A stretch of DNA of 64,000 nt, taken from Okapia johnstoni. Lineage: Eukaryota; Chordata; Mammalia; Artiodactyla; Giraffidae. The position numbers were made by a program, and so were the translations under genes. Position 1 is the stretch's first letter. Each line of letters begins with the position of its first letter. Where the stretch lies: NCBI GenBank assembly GCA_024291935.2, contig CM044309.1, forward strand, positions 32,636,001-32,700,000, read 5' to 3'. Below the pieces are notes generated by a model, which saw only the letters and a list, made by a program, of their open reading frames with translations, was not told the origin of the DNA and searched no databases. This document shows positions 9,986-21,911 of the stretch, piece after piece.

Positions 9986-12290
9986 GAATTTATTCTTTTA
10001 ATTATAGAACAATTTCAGAAAAACTGAAATTATTGAGAAATGGGAAGAAATAGTTTAATTCCCATTGTCCCATCATTGAAGACACTCACTTTTAACTTAG
10101 TGCATCTCATTCCAGTCATTTTGCTATGATATTTTCCTCATTCTTTTGATCAGAATGTAAATAACTTTGTATACCTACAGATGAATGAATGGATCTCATT
10201 GCTTTTTTCAAAAGTATTGGTGTTTTTTTTAAATATCCCTGAAGCATAATTTCTCATGTTATCAACAAAACCCTAAATTAACTTCAATATAATATTTGCT
10301 TTTCAGCTTCACTTTGACTTCAGACACAACCCAGACACTAAACTCATTTTCCCCCTTATGGTCCTTCCCAGTGGAGCCATCATCATTAAAATAGAGTGAG
10401 ATGATGTATTACCTTATGACAGCTACTCTAAGTTGCCCAAACTTGCTGAAGAAGAATCATAAGCAATTGTCCTTGCAATGTCATCATTTACTTTAGATTT
10501 CACAGTTGATGTTAATGTGAGAAGAAAAAAAAATGACTCACATACTGCCTAGCCTACAGCTAATTGGTTTTGTAATGCAACTGAGGATCCCAAAGCCAAA
10601 GGAGTAAATGTTCTACCTTCTATGACAATGCTTTTTCTTGTTGGGTATTTCATTGCAATTCTTAGATTCCAAAGTGTCAAATTTTTAAACTTGAATATTT
10701 TAAGTGGAGATGATGTTAAATTGTTCCAAAAGAGTGGCATTTCTTCCTAACATTGACACCAGAGTCCACCCAGTTCATCTCAGGGTGAGTTTGCCTCCTC
10801 CACCGCAGCCAGGGGTCAATGCCCTCAGGTAGCTTGGCTCCTTTCATCCCCAGCTCTCCTGTTTCTCTGGATTGTGAAACTACTCTAGTCACTTGCATTA
10901 TGAAAGCTAGTAGTCTCCTGTCTATCCTGATCAAAATGTGAGAAAAATCTCTTCTCCCCTTAGTTGTCCAGCAGCAAGATTAGAGTTTTTCAAATGTTTA
11001 AATTAAACAAAATCATACAAAAAGATTGGAAATCAGTGCATTTGTGGAGTAGGGTGTGTTGGCTCAAATGGATGTCTCCAGGTCACTGCAAACTGAGCAC
11101 ACTCAGTGCACCAGAGAGTTGCATACTGGATACTCATGAACTATCTACCCCTGCCGACACATGGGCATTCCCAGCCCAATCCAGAGCTCTTCCACTGCTC
11201 ACACAGGTGTGTTATCCCATCAGCCTCTCCCACATCCCACTCACCAGGTTGGTTCTAACTTTGAGGTCATTGCATGATTGCCTTGGCTGCTCTCAAGTGG
11301 TTTGGCCGCTGGTAAAACTCTTCCCTGGAAAGTCCATGTGCCATGGTCTGATTCATGCAATGTTTCCTGAGGATGATGCTTGCCAAGATGCCCCAAGACA
11401 ACGACCCAGTGTTTCCCTACAAAAACAAGAAGCCTGGTCTTCCTTTGGGTAGACTGGGCCAGGCATCTTTTCAAGGAGTCATTTCTCTTAACTTTTAAAC
11501 TTCATGAATTCACTGCAATCCTTTCCTCCAAGAGAAGAAGGTTAATGCTAACATGGTCAGGAAAAGTGTCCATGCTCACCATTTGGCTGGATTTTATAAT
11601 ATCCATAAAAGCAAACTATCTTAATAAAATCAGTAGGTTCTTATTTCTGAGATTCAATGATACCAAAGGAAAAAATCTGGACACAGAGGAAATTGTTTAC
11701 CTCTCCGGTTTCATTCCTAGGCCTCTAGCTTTTATCTCAAATACCAGATCCTGTTGAACCCAGTTTTTCAGTAAACATTGGAATTTCTGGAAATCCTGCT
11801 CTTTTTGTTGAGCTATTTGATGGAGAAGCAAGCTCTGCACATGCCATCCTATCTCTAGATATTTCCAGGCATGGTTGAATCTGCAAATAGAGTATAAAGT
11901 CTGATTTTTAGTGACAATAAGTGGAAATCCCAGTACTATCATCAAAAGAGGTACATGGAACACTGTGACAAGGCACTTTGAGGAGGGAGCATTTAAAATA
12001 CCAGGCATGTCAGCAAGAGGGAAGTCTGTGACAGGTAGCAGGCCCCAGGCAGGCTTAGGGATCAAAGGCAAGACTCCCACCTTTTAAGGAAGGAAATATC
12101 TCATAAATAAAAGATAGAGTCTGAGCCTTTGGGGAGTGTTATAGCATACAAGGACTGAGCTCAAGGAGTGGCACAGAGCTTATTGATCTCAATCAGGTTA
12201 AAAACGGAGGTTGGGTTTTAATAAATAAGCAGTGACTCAAAATAGAAACTAGCATGTGTTTCAAGACCAGACAAGGTTGAGCTGATGCTA
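9986..12290. other. Unique-looking intergenic DNA, no gene recognised
   Basis: Several open frames of 60-162 codons occur on both strands and overlap each other, with no recognisable domain, start context or splice structure. I treat them as chance frames. Confidence 0.5.
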
Positions 12291-12299
12291 AATCCCAGG

Positions 12300-12475
12300 C
12301 TTGTGGTAAAGAGCAGGGTTTTTCAACTTTTACTGTACATTTGATGATTGACCTGAGGATCTTCTGAAAAAATTCAGACTCTGATTCAGCCGATCTGGAA
12401 CGGGTTCTGATCATCTTTACTAGTAGCAAGCTTTCAGGTGATGTAGATGCTGCTGATCTGTGGACCACACTTTTT
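12300..12475. mobile_element. MER5-type hAT remnant (tentative)
   Basis: The stretch from AGCAGGGTTTTTCAAC to TGCTGATCTGTGGACCACAC has the layout of a MER5-like non-autonomous hAT element, strongly diverged. Confidence 0.35.
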
Positions 12476-12479
12476 TTCC

Positions 12480-13095
12480 TTATTTTTTTTTGTTTTTGTT
12501 GACTTTTTAAAATATTTTCTGGCATACTTTTAGATTTGGAACAGAGACGTTCCAAAACATGCAGAGTGTTCCCATATACTCTTCATCCCATTTCCTTAAT
12601 GTCAGTATCTTACTTCATGGGATACATTTGTCAAAACTGAGAAATGAATGCTGGTGCAATACTAGTAACTAAACTTTAGACTTTATTCACATGTTTCTCC
12701 ACTTTTTCCACTATTGTCCTTTCCTGTTCCAGGATGCAATTCAGGATCCTACACTGTATTCAATTGTCATGTCTCCTTAAGTTTTCTCCAGTCTGTGACA
12801 GTTTCTCAGTTTTTCCTTGCTATTCAAGACCTTGATAGTCTTGAAGAGTATTTTGTAGAATATTCTTCAGTATCTCTTCACATGTCTGATGTTTCCTAAT
12901 GATTAGATTTGGATTATGGTTCTGTAGGAAGAAGACCACGAGGGTAAAGGACATCGTATCAGGAGGCACATGACACCGGCAAGATTAAACACAAAGGGTG
13001 TTAAACCTGGTCGCTTGATTAAGGTGATGCTCACCAGGTTCTTGGAATTACTATATCCCCCTTATCCAGACTCTGTTCTTTGGAAATGAGTCTAA
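12480..13095 (-). mobile_element. Old L1 (L1M-type) fragment, antisense
   Basis: Recognisable blocks are TTTCCTGTTCCAGGATGCAA, GTCATGTCTCCTTAAG, GTGACAGTTTCTCAG, TTGATAGTCTTGAAGAGTA and TTTTGTAGAATATTC, all reversed L1 3' sequence. Confidence 0.55.
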
Positions 13096-13102
13096 GTATG
13101 GG

Positions 13103-13288
13103 CAATGGTTCTCAAATTTGAGCTCTCATAGGAATCACTGGAAAGGCTTGTTAAACCACAGATAACTGGGCCCTTTCCCATTTCTGATTCAGCAAGCCTG
13201 AAGTGGGGCCCAGGAATTTGCATTTCTAACAAGTTCACAGGGGATGGTGATGATGCTGATTCAGGGACCACACTTACAGAACCACTGG
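13103..13288. mobile_element. MER5A-type hAT element
   Basis: It starts CAATGGTTCTCAAA and ends AGAACCACTG, the imperfect terminal inverted repeats of MER5A. Internal blocks such as TGGGGCCCAGGAATTTGCAT agree. Confidence 0.65.
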
Positions 13289-13319
13289 TCTTGCTTGTTT
13301 GTCCATCATCGCTGAGTCA

Positions 13320-13461
13320 TACACTGGCGTAGAATCACCTGGAGGAATTCTAAATTCATATTGCCAGGTCTGGGCCCTGGTAATTTGGACTGAGAAAATC
13401 TAGGGCAACACACATGAGTTGATGTTTTTACAAATGCAACTGAAGCTTGAGAACCACTGGG
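13320..13461. mobile_element. Second MER5A-type hAT fragment
   Basis: It carries AGAATCACCTGGAGGAATT and ends CTTGAGAACCACTGG. It lies directly after another MER5 copy. Confidence 0.5.
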
Positions 13462-13819
13462 GTTCAGGCTGCTTTACAGGTGAACGTGGAACTATGGCCT
13501 CATGGCAATGCTAAGGCAGTAGGTGGGGTTCAAGCAGCTCTGACTGTGGGAAGAGAAGGGCAGGAGAGCCTGGGAATCCAGCAGGATCTGAATCATAGGC
13601 CTTCTGCCTGCCTGGCTCTGACCTGTCTCTATTCATCCCCATAGGAAGACTCTCCAGTGTTTTGATTTGTCCAACTCATGTGATCGCTCAGAAGTGGACA
13701 GCCCTCAGCCCAAAGTTAGCAATCTGCTAAAATTCTGACAAAGAATAGAGACAACATAATTCTGTTTTCTAAGGTCAAGTAACTTATTTTATTGTCTAAA
13801 TCTTTTTAGATAGCATGGC

Positions 13820-13940
13820 CTTTTCCTCTGTCTCTGCATCTCAAATCTCTCTCTCTTTCCCTTATGAAGACATCTGTCATTGGATTTAGGGTACACCCCA
13901 AATCCAGGATGATCTCATCTTGAAATCCTTAGTTTAAGGT
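13820..13940 (-). mobile_element. MaLR-type LTR fragment, antisense
   Basis: This 120-bp piece, with GGTACACCCCAAATCCAGGA, closely resembles 14850-14950 about 1 kb away. Both belong to the same old LTR family. Confidence 0.45.
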
Positions 13941-14157
13941 TTATATTTATTGTTTAAATCTTAAATCCTTCCGTGTTCCCCAAAAGAAGTCTTATGATTT
14001 TGAATATTTCAAAAGAAAACTGGTAGGAGAGGGGAAGAGGAGAAAAAACTAGAGAAAAAAGAAAAATAACTTAAAAAAATAAGTTATATAATTTTATTAT
14101 ATAATTACACCATTATCGACTACTTTTATTTAGCTTTTTATTCTATTTCAAAATTAC

Positions 14158-14368
14158 ACACGTGCTCAGTCTCGCAGTTACATCCAATACTTTTGTGACC
14201 CCATGGACTGTAGCCTTTTAGGCTCCTCTGTCCTTGGGATTCTCCAGGCAAGAATACTGGAGTGAGTTGCCATTTCCTTCTCCAGGGGATCTTCCCAACC
14301 CAGGGATCAAACCCGTGTGTCCTCTATTGTGGGTGTCTTCTTTACCACTGAGCCACCAGGGAAGCCCC
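14158..14368 (-). mobile_element. Bov-tA SINE, antisense, with 14-bp duplication
   Basis: It is flanked by TATTTCAAAATTAC at 14144-14157 and 14369-14382. The body reads TGTAGCCTTTTAGGCTCC to ACTGAGCCACCAGGGAAGCC. Confidence 0.93.
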
Positions 14369-14611
14369 TATTTCAAAATTACCTAATAGTTATTATTATT
14401 TATATAAACTGACATCTCTCCTTGGTAAATATAACTTTCGGTTAACTGAAGAGTCAGTTAACCTGAAATTAACCAGGCAGGCAGGGAAAACAAAATCCAG
14501 TGAGATAGAGACAAATCCTAATAATTTTAAGTGTCATTTTTTTATAATTAAATGAACTCCTTATTTTAAACATAAGACATCTAAGACCTTTAAAAATTAG
14601 TTTCTCCCTTT

Positions 14612-15067
14612 ACTAGTGTCCTGGGCTGCCATAACAAATCCTCACAAGCTGGTGGCTTAAAATGACAGAAATTTATTCTCTTACAGTTTTGAAGACCGGA
14701 AGTATGAAGTTAAGGGATTGACAGCATCTGGAGGCCCCAGGGAAGACTCCACACCAGGCCTCTCCCCCAGCTTCCTGTGGCTCCTTCCGGTAGTGCCTGG
14801 CTCATGGCCATCTTCCAATTTCCTCCTCAGTTGATATTTCCCCTGTCTCTGGGTCTCAAATCTGTCTCTTCTTCCTTTATAAAGACATGTGTCCTTGGAT
14901 TTAGGGCACACCCCAAAATCCAGGATGATCTCATCTTGAAGTCCTTCATATAAATGCATCTGCTAAGACCCTATTTTTAAACAAGTTCACATTCACAAGT
15001 TAGGGGTTAGGACTTAAGACACACCTCTTTTTGGCAGGGTTGGGGGGGACTTAATTCAACTCACTAC
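14612..15067 (-). mobile_element. MLT1-like LTR, antisense
   Basis: It runs from CTAGTGTCCTGGGCTGCCAT through ACAGAAATTTATTCTCTTAC and AGGGCACACCCC to GGGGTTAGGACTTAAG, in reversed MaLR order. Confidence 0.6.
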
Positions 15068-15917
15068 ACTTCCCAACCCTACTAAAAAATATTCTTCAGT
15101 GTGTGAAGAATACTGGCATGGAAGGGGGCCATTTTGTTGCTTTCTTGGGTGTCCATGTGCTTTATTCCATTCAGTTCTGTCTGCCAGTCACTTTCATCGA
15201 CTCTTCTGTGCAGTAGGGACATGAAGAAACACCTTTCTCCTTCTGTTGTCCTTGAGTAGTACACATTGGGTGGGTGCGGGGGGGGGTGACCAAAGAGGGC
15301 TGTGTTCCCGAGTTCCATTAACACCCTGATAAAGCCCAACTAATATGGAAAGAGAACCATAAAACTCTTTAGATCACTACTTTCTGTTTGCCACAAAACC
15401 TAAACTTTTGTCACAGACTTTTCCTATTGTCAATACATTCTTCTTCGAAAATTATTAAAGGTATTTTTCTTCTTATACAGTTTTAACCTAAGGATATTAG
15501 AAATGCATGAAAAATCTGAAGGCTCAACATCACTAAGGTCACTAAAAGGGTGGGATATTCAGGATTATTTCTGCAGAAAGCTTGCAAATTTAACAAAACC
15601 TTAGTTACTTCAGGTTAGACTTGGGGAGACAGACAGCAGGAGAGTTTTTTATACTGTTCTTTTTTCCTAATCAAAGAATTTTAAATACTTGCATCCTTCT
15701 GTCTTATACCATTCAAAGCAATTTTTTAAATATTTTGTTTGTATTTACTGATAACCATCTCTGTCTCACATGACTTTTGTAAAATGCCAGAGCTTGAATT
15801 TTTATATTAAATTTTCTATTGGCCTTATCTGTGGCATAGTTATAAAAATGTGTTTTCTTGATGAAAAAGCTGTGGAAGGCAAAATATTATCCAACATTCT
15901 TGTATCCCAAGCAATGA
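15068..15917. other. Unique-looking intergenic DNA
   Basis: I see no gene and no repeat I can name. A short G-rich tract lies at 15279-15287. Confidence 0.5.
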
Positions 15918-18345
15918 AAGCTTCAGTCAGTTCAGTTCAGTAGCTCAATTGTGACTGACTCTTTGCGGCCCCATGGACTGCAGCACATCAGGCTTCCCTG
16001 TCCATCACCAACTCCCTGAGCTTGCTCAAACTCATGTCCATTGAATCGATGATGCCATTCAATCATCTCATCCTTTATCATTCCCTTCTCTTCCTGCCTT
16101 CAATCTTTCCCAGCATCAGGGTCTTTTCTAAGGAGTCAGTCTTCACATCAGATGGCCAAAATATTGGATTTTCAACTTCAGCATAAGTCCTTCCAATGAA
16201 TATTCACTACTGATTTCCTTTAGGATTGACTGGTTGAATCTCCTTGGAGTCCAAGGGACTCTCAAGAGTCTTCTCCAACACCACAGTTCAAAAGCATCAG
16301 TGCTTCAGTGCTCAGCTTTCTTTATAGTCCAACCCTCACAGTACATGACTACTGGAAAAATCATAGCCTTGACTAGATGGACTTCTGTTGGCAAGTAATG
16401 TCTCTGCTTCTTAATATGTTATCTAGATTGGTCATAACTTTCCTTCCAAGGAGTAAACGTCTTTTAATTTCATGGCTGCAATTACCATCTGCAGTGATTT
16501 TGGAGCCCTCCAAAATAGTCTTTCACTCTTTCCGTTGTTTCACTATCTATTTGCCATAAAGTGATAGGACCAGACGCCATGATCTTCATTTTTGAATGTT
16601 GAGTTTTAAGCCAACCTTTTCACTCTCCTCTTTCACTTTCATCAAGAGGCTCTTTAGTTCTCCTTCGCTTTCTGCCATAAGGGTGGTATCATCTGCATAT
16701 CTGAGGTTATTGATATTTCTCCCATCAATGTTGATTCCAGCTTGTGCTTCATCCAGCCTGGCCTTTTGCAAGATGTACTCTGCATATAAGTTAAATAAGC
16801 AGGGTGACACTATACAGCCTTGACATATTCCTTTCCCAATTTGGAACTGGTTTGTTGTTCCATGTCTGGTATTAACTGTTCCTTCTTGATGTGCATACAG
16901 ATGTCTCAGGAGGTACATACGACGGTCTGGTGTTCCCACCTATTGAAGAATTTTCCACAGTTTGTTGTGATAAACACAGTCAAGGGCTTTGGCATAATCA
17001 ATAAAGCAGAAGTAGATGTTTTTCTGAAAATCTCTTGCTTTTTCGATGATCCAACTGATGTTGGCAATTTGATCTCTGGTTCCTCTGCCTTTTCTAAAAC
17101 CAGTTTGAACATCTGGAAGTTCATGTTTCACATACTGCTGAAGCCTGGCTTGGAGAATTTTGAGCATTACTTTGCCAATGTGTGAGATGAGTGCATTGTG
17201 CAGTAGTTTGAACATTGTTTGGCATTGCCTTTCTTTGGGATTTGAATGAAAACTGACATTTTCCAGTCCTGTGGCCACTGCTGAATTTTCCAAATTTGCT
17301 GGCATCTTGAGTGCAGCACTTTTACAGCATCATCTCTTAGGATTTGAAATAGCTCAGCTGGAATTCCATCATCTCCACTACCTTTGTTTGTAGTGATGCT
17401 TCCTAAGGCTCACTTGACTTAACATTCCAGGATGTCTGGCTCTAGGTGAGTGATCACACCATTGTGGTTATCTGGGTCATGAAGATCTTTTTGGTACAAT
17501 TCTGTGTATTCTTTCCACCTCTTCTTAATATCTTCTGCTTCCGTTAGGTCTGTACCATTTCTGTCCTTCATTGTGCCCATATTTGCAAGATATGTTTCCT
17601 TGGTATCTCTAATTTTCTTGAAGAGACCTCTAGTCTTTCCCATTCTATTGTTTTCCTCTATTTCTTTGCACTGATCGCTGAGGAAGGCTTTCTTATCTCT
17701 CCTTGCTATTCTTTGGAACTTTGGATTCAAATGGGTATATCTTTCCTTTTCTCCTTTGCTTTTAGCTTCTCTTCTTTTCTCAGCTATTTGCTAAGGCCTC
17801 CTTAGACTACCGTTTTGCTTTTTTGCATTTTTTTTCTTGGGGATGGTCTTAATCGCTGCCTCCCGTACAATGTCATGAACTTCTGTCCATAGTTATTTAG
17901 GCACTCTGTCTATCAGAGCTAATCCCTTGAATCTATTTGTCACTTCCACTGTATAATCATAAAGGATTTGATTTAGGTCATACCTGATTGGTCTATTGGT
18001 TTTCCCTACTTTCTTCAATTTAAGTCTGAATTTGGCAATAAGCAGTTCATGATCTGAGCCACAGTCAGCTCCTGGTCTTGTTTTTGCTGACTGTATAGAG
18101 CTTCTCCATCTTTGGCTGCAAAGAACATTATCAATCTAATTTCAGTATTGACCATCTGGTGATGCCCATGTGTAGAGTCTTCTTTTGTGTTTTTGGAAGA
18201 GAGTATTTGCTATAACCAGTGCATTCTCTTGGCAAAACTCTACTAGCCTTTGCCCTGCTTCATTCTGTACTCCAAGGCCAAATTTTCCTGTTACTCCAGG
18301 TCTTTATTGACTTCCTACTTTTGCAGTCCAGTCCCCTATAATGAA
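15918..18345 (-). mobile_element. BovB (RTE) LINE, 2.4 kb, antisense, 5'-truncated
   Basis: The 3' tail is at the left (TCAGTTCAGTTCAGTAGCTC) and the element runs to about 18345. It is the longest BovB here. The reverse transcriptase is readable in pieces. Residues equivalent to the palm aspartate motif (FIDYAKALDCV) lie in the frame 16940-17305, and the YADD box lies in 16586-16939. These two pieces are one frame broken by a stop at 16940-16942. A further piece (17419-17730) is in another frame, so a frameshift is also present. The element is inactive. Confidence 0.92.
16586..17730 (-). pseudogene. BovB reverse transcriptase, broken ORF
   Basis: Three minus-strand frames together cover fingers-palm-thumb parts of an RTE-type reverse transcriptase. 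The YADD catalytic box and the FIDYAKALD palm motif are visible. At least one in-frame stop and one frameshift separate them, so no active enzyme is encoded. Confidence 0.85.
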
Positions 18346-18790
18346 AAGGACAATCAAAAGACAAGAATGGATGAGCAACAGGCTGAGGGTAATCATGCCA
18401 ATAGAAATTCATGATCCTTTGCCAAGATCTCAAACTTCAGGCAGTTCAAACCCAGTAAACAGTGACTAAAGAGGTTACCATGTCCACAAGAGGAAGAATC
18501 TTAAAATGCCATGGGGAAAATATAGTGTGTTTACTTCCCCCATTTTCCTCAAAAAAGATAATTCAGCTGAGAAAATACATTCTGGGAAGAGAGGGATATC
18601 CAAATATTTTAAGGGTAGTGGATCTGAATTAACACTGATTCACAAAGTTCCAAAGCAGCATGTTAGAGAGGAGGTGTACTAGAGCCAGGTGATAATCAAC
18701 ATTCTGGCTCTCAATGTATCCAGTAAGTCTGTGGACCTAACCAATGATTACCTCCCCTGTCCTTGACTATATATTTGGGACTGATATAGG
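18346..18790. other. Short stretch without a named feature
   Basis: I see no gene. It may be part of the old retroviral sequence that follows. Confidence 0.4.
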
Positions 18791-20282
18791 TGGCCATTGG
18801 AGTAACCTCCATCTTGAATTCTTCCCATTCCAACCAAATGAGCTATTGTAGTGAGAAGGCGATATGGAATCTTTTGAAACTGTACTACTACACTCCATTC
18901 TCCTCTCTATCCCAGCCCCTGGTCAATCCTGGCGAAAATGGTGAATCTAACAATACTCCATTTGGAAGTGGTGATGAAGAGGAATGGTAGAAATTAATGC
19001 TTCTCTAAACAATATTAAGAATGCAGGGGACAGAGGTTCATACCATAGCTCCATTTAATTCACCAGTCTGGTCCCTATAGAAACCAAATGAATCAGAGAA
19101 TGACTGAAGGCCACAGAAAGCTCAAATAATAGCCCTGATTGTGGCTGCTGTGCTATGTGTTATTTTTGCAAGAGCAGATGAATATGGCCTCACGTACGTA
19201 GTATGCACATGATTTGGCACTTTTTTCTCTCCCAATCTGGAAAGATCAGAAACTGCTTGCATTTACATGAAATGGATGACTATATACATGTACTGGCCTG
19301 TTTGAGGCTTCATTACCTTCTATTCTCTGTTGTAATATATATTTAGATAAGATTTGGGCTGTCTGGACATCCTACACAACATCGCATTGACCAGGAGGGT
19401 GAGCAAGAAGTGGCTCACATGCTGGAGGCATTGGTAAGACACAGGCATGGCAAAGCATGAGTGTTAAAGTGGGTGACAATTAGGGAACTTCTAGGGCTAT
19501 AAAGTGTTTAGTGATTCAGGTGGGTCAAGGGAGGGTGAAGACATCTCTAAGACAAATCGCTGCATCCTACCTTTCTACCTAAAAGAAGGAAACCGACTTC
19601 GCATCCAGAAACGTGTTCCAGCCCATGTACTGGGTGACAAGTGAATCTCTCTGCTCTGAGTGAGGCCTGAAGCAGGAAGTCAGGGCTGCAATACAAGCAG
19701 CTCTGCTCCTTCAGTCAGATGACCTGGCAAACCCTATGCTGTTGGAGGTGTTAGTGTTGGGAAAAGACCCAGCATAACACATAGGTAAATCAGGGTGGGA
19801 GCTACACAACACAGGCCTCTGACACTGGGGAACAAGGCCATGCCATCTGCAATGGGAACTTATATGATTTTTGCAAAGAGTTCTTGTTGTGTTACAGGGA
19901 CTGAGTATAGACGGAATTCTTGATTAGAGGATACTAAGTAACCATGTGTCTGGAACTGTCCATTATGAGCTGGATTCTGTCAGACCAACAGAGTCATAAA
20001 CTCAGGCAGCCCCAGCAGCAGTCCCAAGTAAAACCAAAGTTGTGCATCTGGGATCAAGGCTGGGTAAGACCAGGAGATGTGAGGTAGCCCAGACCATGTC
20101 CCCACTGCTTGAATATCAGCACCCACCCCCTCAGATCATTCCTAGGACTGTGGGCAGGCCTCCTGTGGTCAGCTGAAGGAGTAGAAGAAGCCTGGACATG
20201 AGTTATGGAGAGGTCAGCTCAGTGTGTGGATGCAGGTTGAATGAGCAGTTATTTAATTACACTCAGGGTGGTAGGACAGTGA
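18791..20282 (+). mobile_element. Old ERVL/MaLR internal-like sequence (tentative)
   Basis: Blocks such as CATCTGCAATGGGAACTTAT, ACCATGTCCCCACTGCTTGA, CCTCCTGTGGTCAGCTGAAG and CCTGGACATGAGTTATGG resemble diverged internal sequence of ERVL-type elements. No frame of useful length survives. Extent and family are uncertain. Confidence 0.35.
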
Positions 20283-20572
20283 CTGCAGCCATGAAATTAA
20301 AAGTTGCTTGCTCCTTGGACGAAAAGCTATGACAAACCTAGATAGTGTATTAAAAAGCAGAGGCATTACTTTGTTGACAAAATCCATGTAGTCAAAACTA
20401 TGGTTAGTCTAGTAGTTACAGATGTGAGAGTTGGATTGTAAAGAAGACTGAATGCTGAAGAACTGACACTTTCAAATTGTGGGGCTGGAGAAGGCTCTTG
20501 AGAGTCCCTTGCATAGAAACAAGATCAAACCAGTCAACCCTAAATCAACCAGAATATTCATCAGAAAGACTT
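20283..20572 (+). mobile_element. BovB fragment, sense, diverged
   Basis: ATGAAATTAAAAGTTGCTTG through GAGAGTCCCTTGCATAGAAA corresponds to the BovB ORF2 end. It is more diverged than the copy at 20722, so the two are separate events or an old duplication. Confidence 0.75.
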
Positions 20573-20721
20573 CATCATAGTTGCATAGTTCCTTTTCTTT
20601 CTGCTCCATTCTCTTGCTCAATATGTACATGACTTAAAATGATTGTTCTAGCCCTGACTAAACTTTTTGGCTCAAATGCCATCTATGGAGTCTCTCTGGT
20701 CTTTAGTTCAAAGTATCAATA

Positions 20722-21349
20722 GATGGGGAAACAGGGGAAACAGTGGCAGACTTTATTTTGGGGGGCTCCAAAATCACTGCAGATGGTGACTGCAACCATG
20801 AAATTAAAAGACGCTTATTCCTTGAAAGTAAAGGTATGACCAACCTAGACAGAATATTAAAAAGGAGGGACATTACTTTGCCAACAAATGTCCATCTAGT
20901 CAAGGCTATGGTTTTTCCAGTAGTCACGTATGGATGTGAGAGTTGGACTGTAAAAAAAGCTGAGCGTAGAATAATTGATGCTTTTAAACTGTGGTGTTGG
21001 AGAAGACTCTTGAGAGTCACTTGGCCTGCAAGGAGATTCAACCAGTCAGTCCTAAAGGAGATCAGTCCTGAGTGTTCATTGAAAGGACTGATGCTGAAGC
21101 TGAAACTCCAGTACCTTGGCCACCTGATGCAAAGAGCTGACTCATTTGAAAAGACCCTCATACTTGGCAAGATTGAAGGCTGGAGGGGAAGGAGATGACA
21201 GAGGATGAGATGGTTAGATGGCATCACCGACTCAATGGACAAATTTTGGTAAATTCTGGGAGTTAGTGATTGACCAGGAGGCCTGGTGTGCTGCAGTCCA
21301 TGGGGTGGCATAGAGTCAGACACGACTGAGCGACTGGACTGAACTGAAC
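20722..21349 (+). mobile_element. BovB 3' end, sense
   Basis: It includes TTTTGGGGGGCTCCAAAATC, ATGAAATTAAAAGACGCTTA and the tail GACTGAGCGACTGGACTGAA. A 151-codon frame (20743-21198) is the remnant ORF2 C-terminus. It is not a host gene. Confidence 0.9.
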
Positions 21350-21838
21350 TGATCAAAAATGAAAATATTACAAGCTCACTAAACAGCTAATACCTTGGCT
21401 TTTTTTTCTAGATCATCCTTGACTAGAGAAAGAGAGAGAAAGACCTGGAGTTTAGGCATCCTATGACATAAGACACAGCTGCCTCAGTCTGCACTTGCCT
21501 CACTCATTGCTGTGTCTAGCGGTTCTTATGGAAGGAAACAGAAAGAATTTGTAATGTTAGTTTTGATCCTAAATTAGAGATGGAAAAATTACATCTAGTC
21601 CTGCTAAAATCTGTACCATGTTTCATTTTCATCTTGACTTCCTTACATTTGAGAGAGCTTTCCTGCTTTGGGTGGTTTGATGGTACAATGCCAAAGATTA
21701 GAGTACCTTATTTATTTATTTTTTTCCTGACTCTTCCGCACCATCAACCAGAATTGTATTGAAAACAGGTTCCAACATATTTCAGGGAACATACTTATTT
21801 ATATGATGCTATTTTTCTTTAAAGTCAACTTAGGCAGA

Positions 21839-21911
21839 ATGGTTGATCTGTTCCAGGGAACATGGAAATCCATTTCTTGTGAAAATTTTGAAGAATATAT
21901 GAAAGAACTGG
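21839..21911 (+). CDS. FABP12: FABP12 coding exon 1
   Basis: This exon encodes residues 1-24 and the first base of codon 25, beginning [20 protein letters not shown]. The ATG has A at -3 and G at +4, a strong initiation context, and it gives the usual FABP N-terminus about six residues before GTW. The donor is G|GTGAGC at 21912. The 73-nt coding length is the family standard. A pyrimidine-rich stretch and AG at 21832-21833 (or CAG at 21835-21837) lie just upstream. This coding exon may therefore be an internal exon with a non-coding 5' exon further left, but I could not place that exon. Confidence 0.9.

Noticed and set aside
10964..11757. Overlapping frames of up to 162 codons
   Set aside because: They overlap on both strands, have no recognisable domain or splice context, and are within chance length for this amount of DNA.
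20743..21198. 151-codon frame resembling a conserved protein
   Set aside because: It is the C-terminal part of BovB ORF2, not a host gene.
20703..21356. 217-codon minus-strand frame, the longest in the window
   Set aside because: It is the antisense strand of a BovB 3' end; similar antisense frames appear at other BovB copies here.
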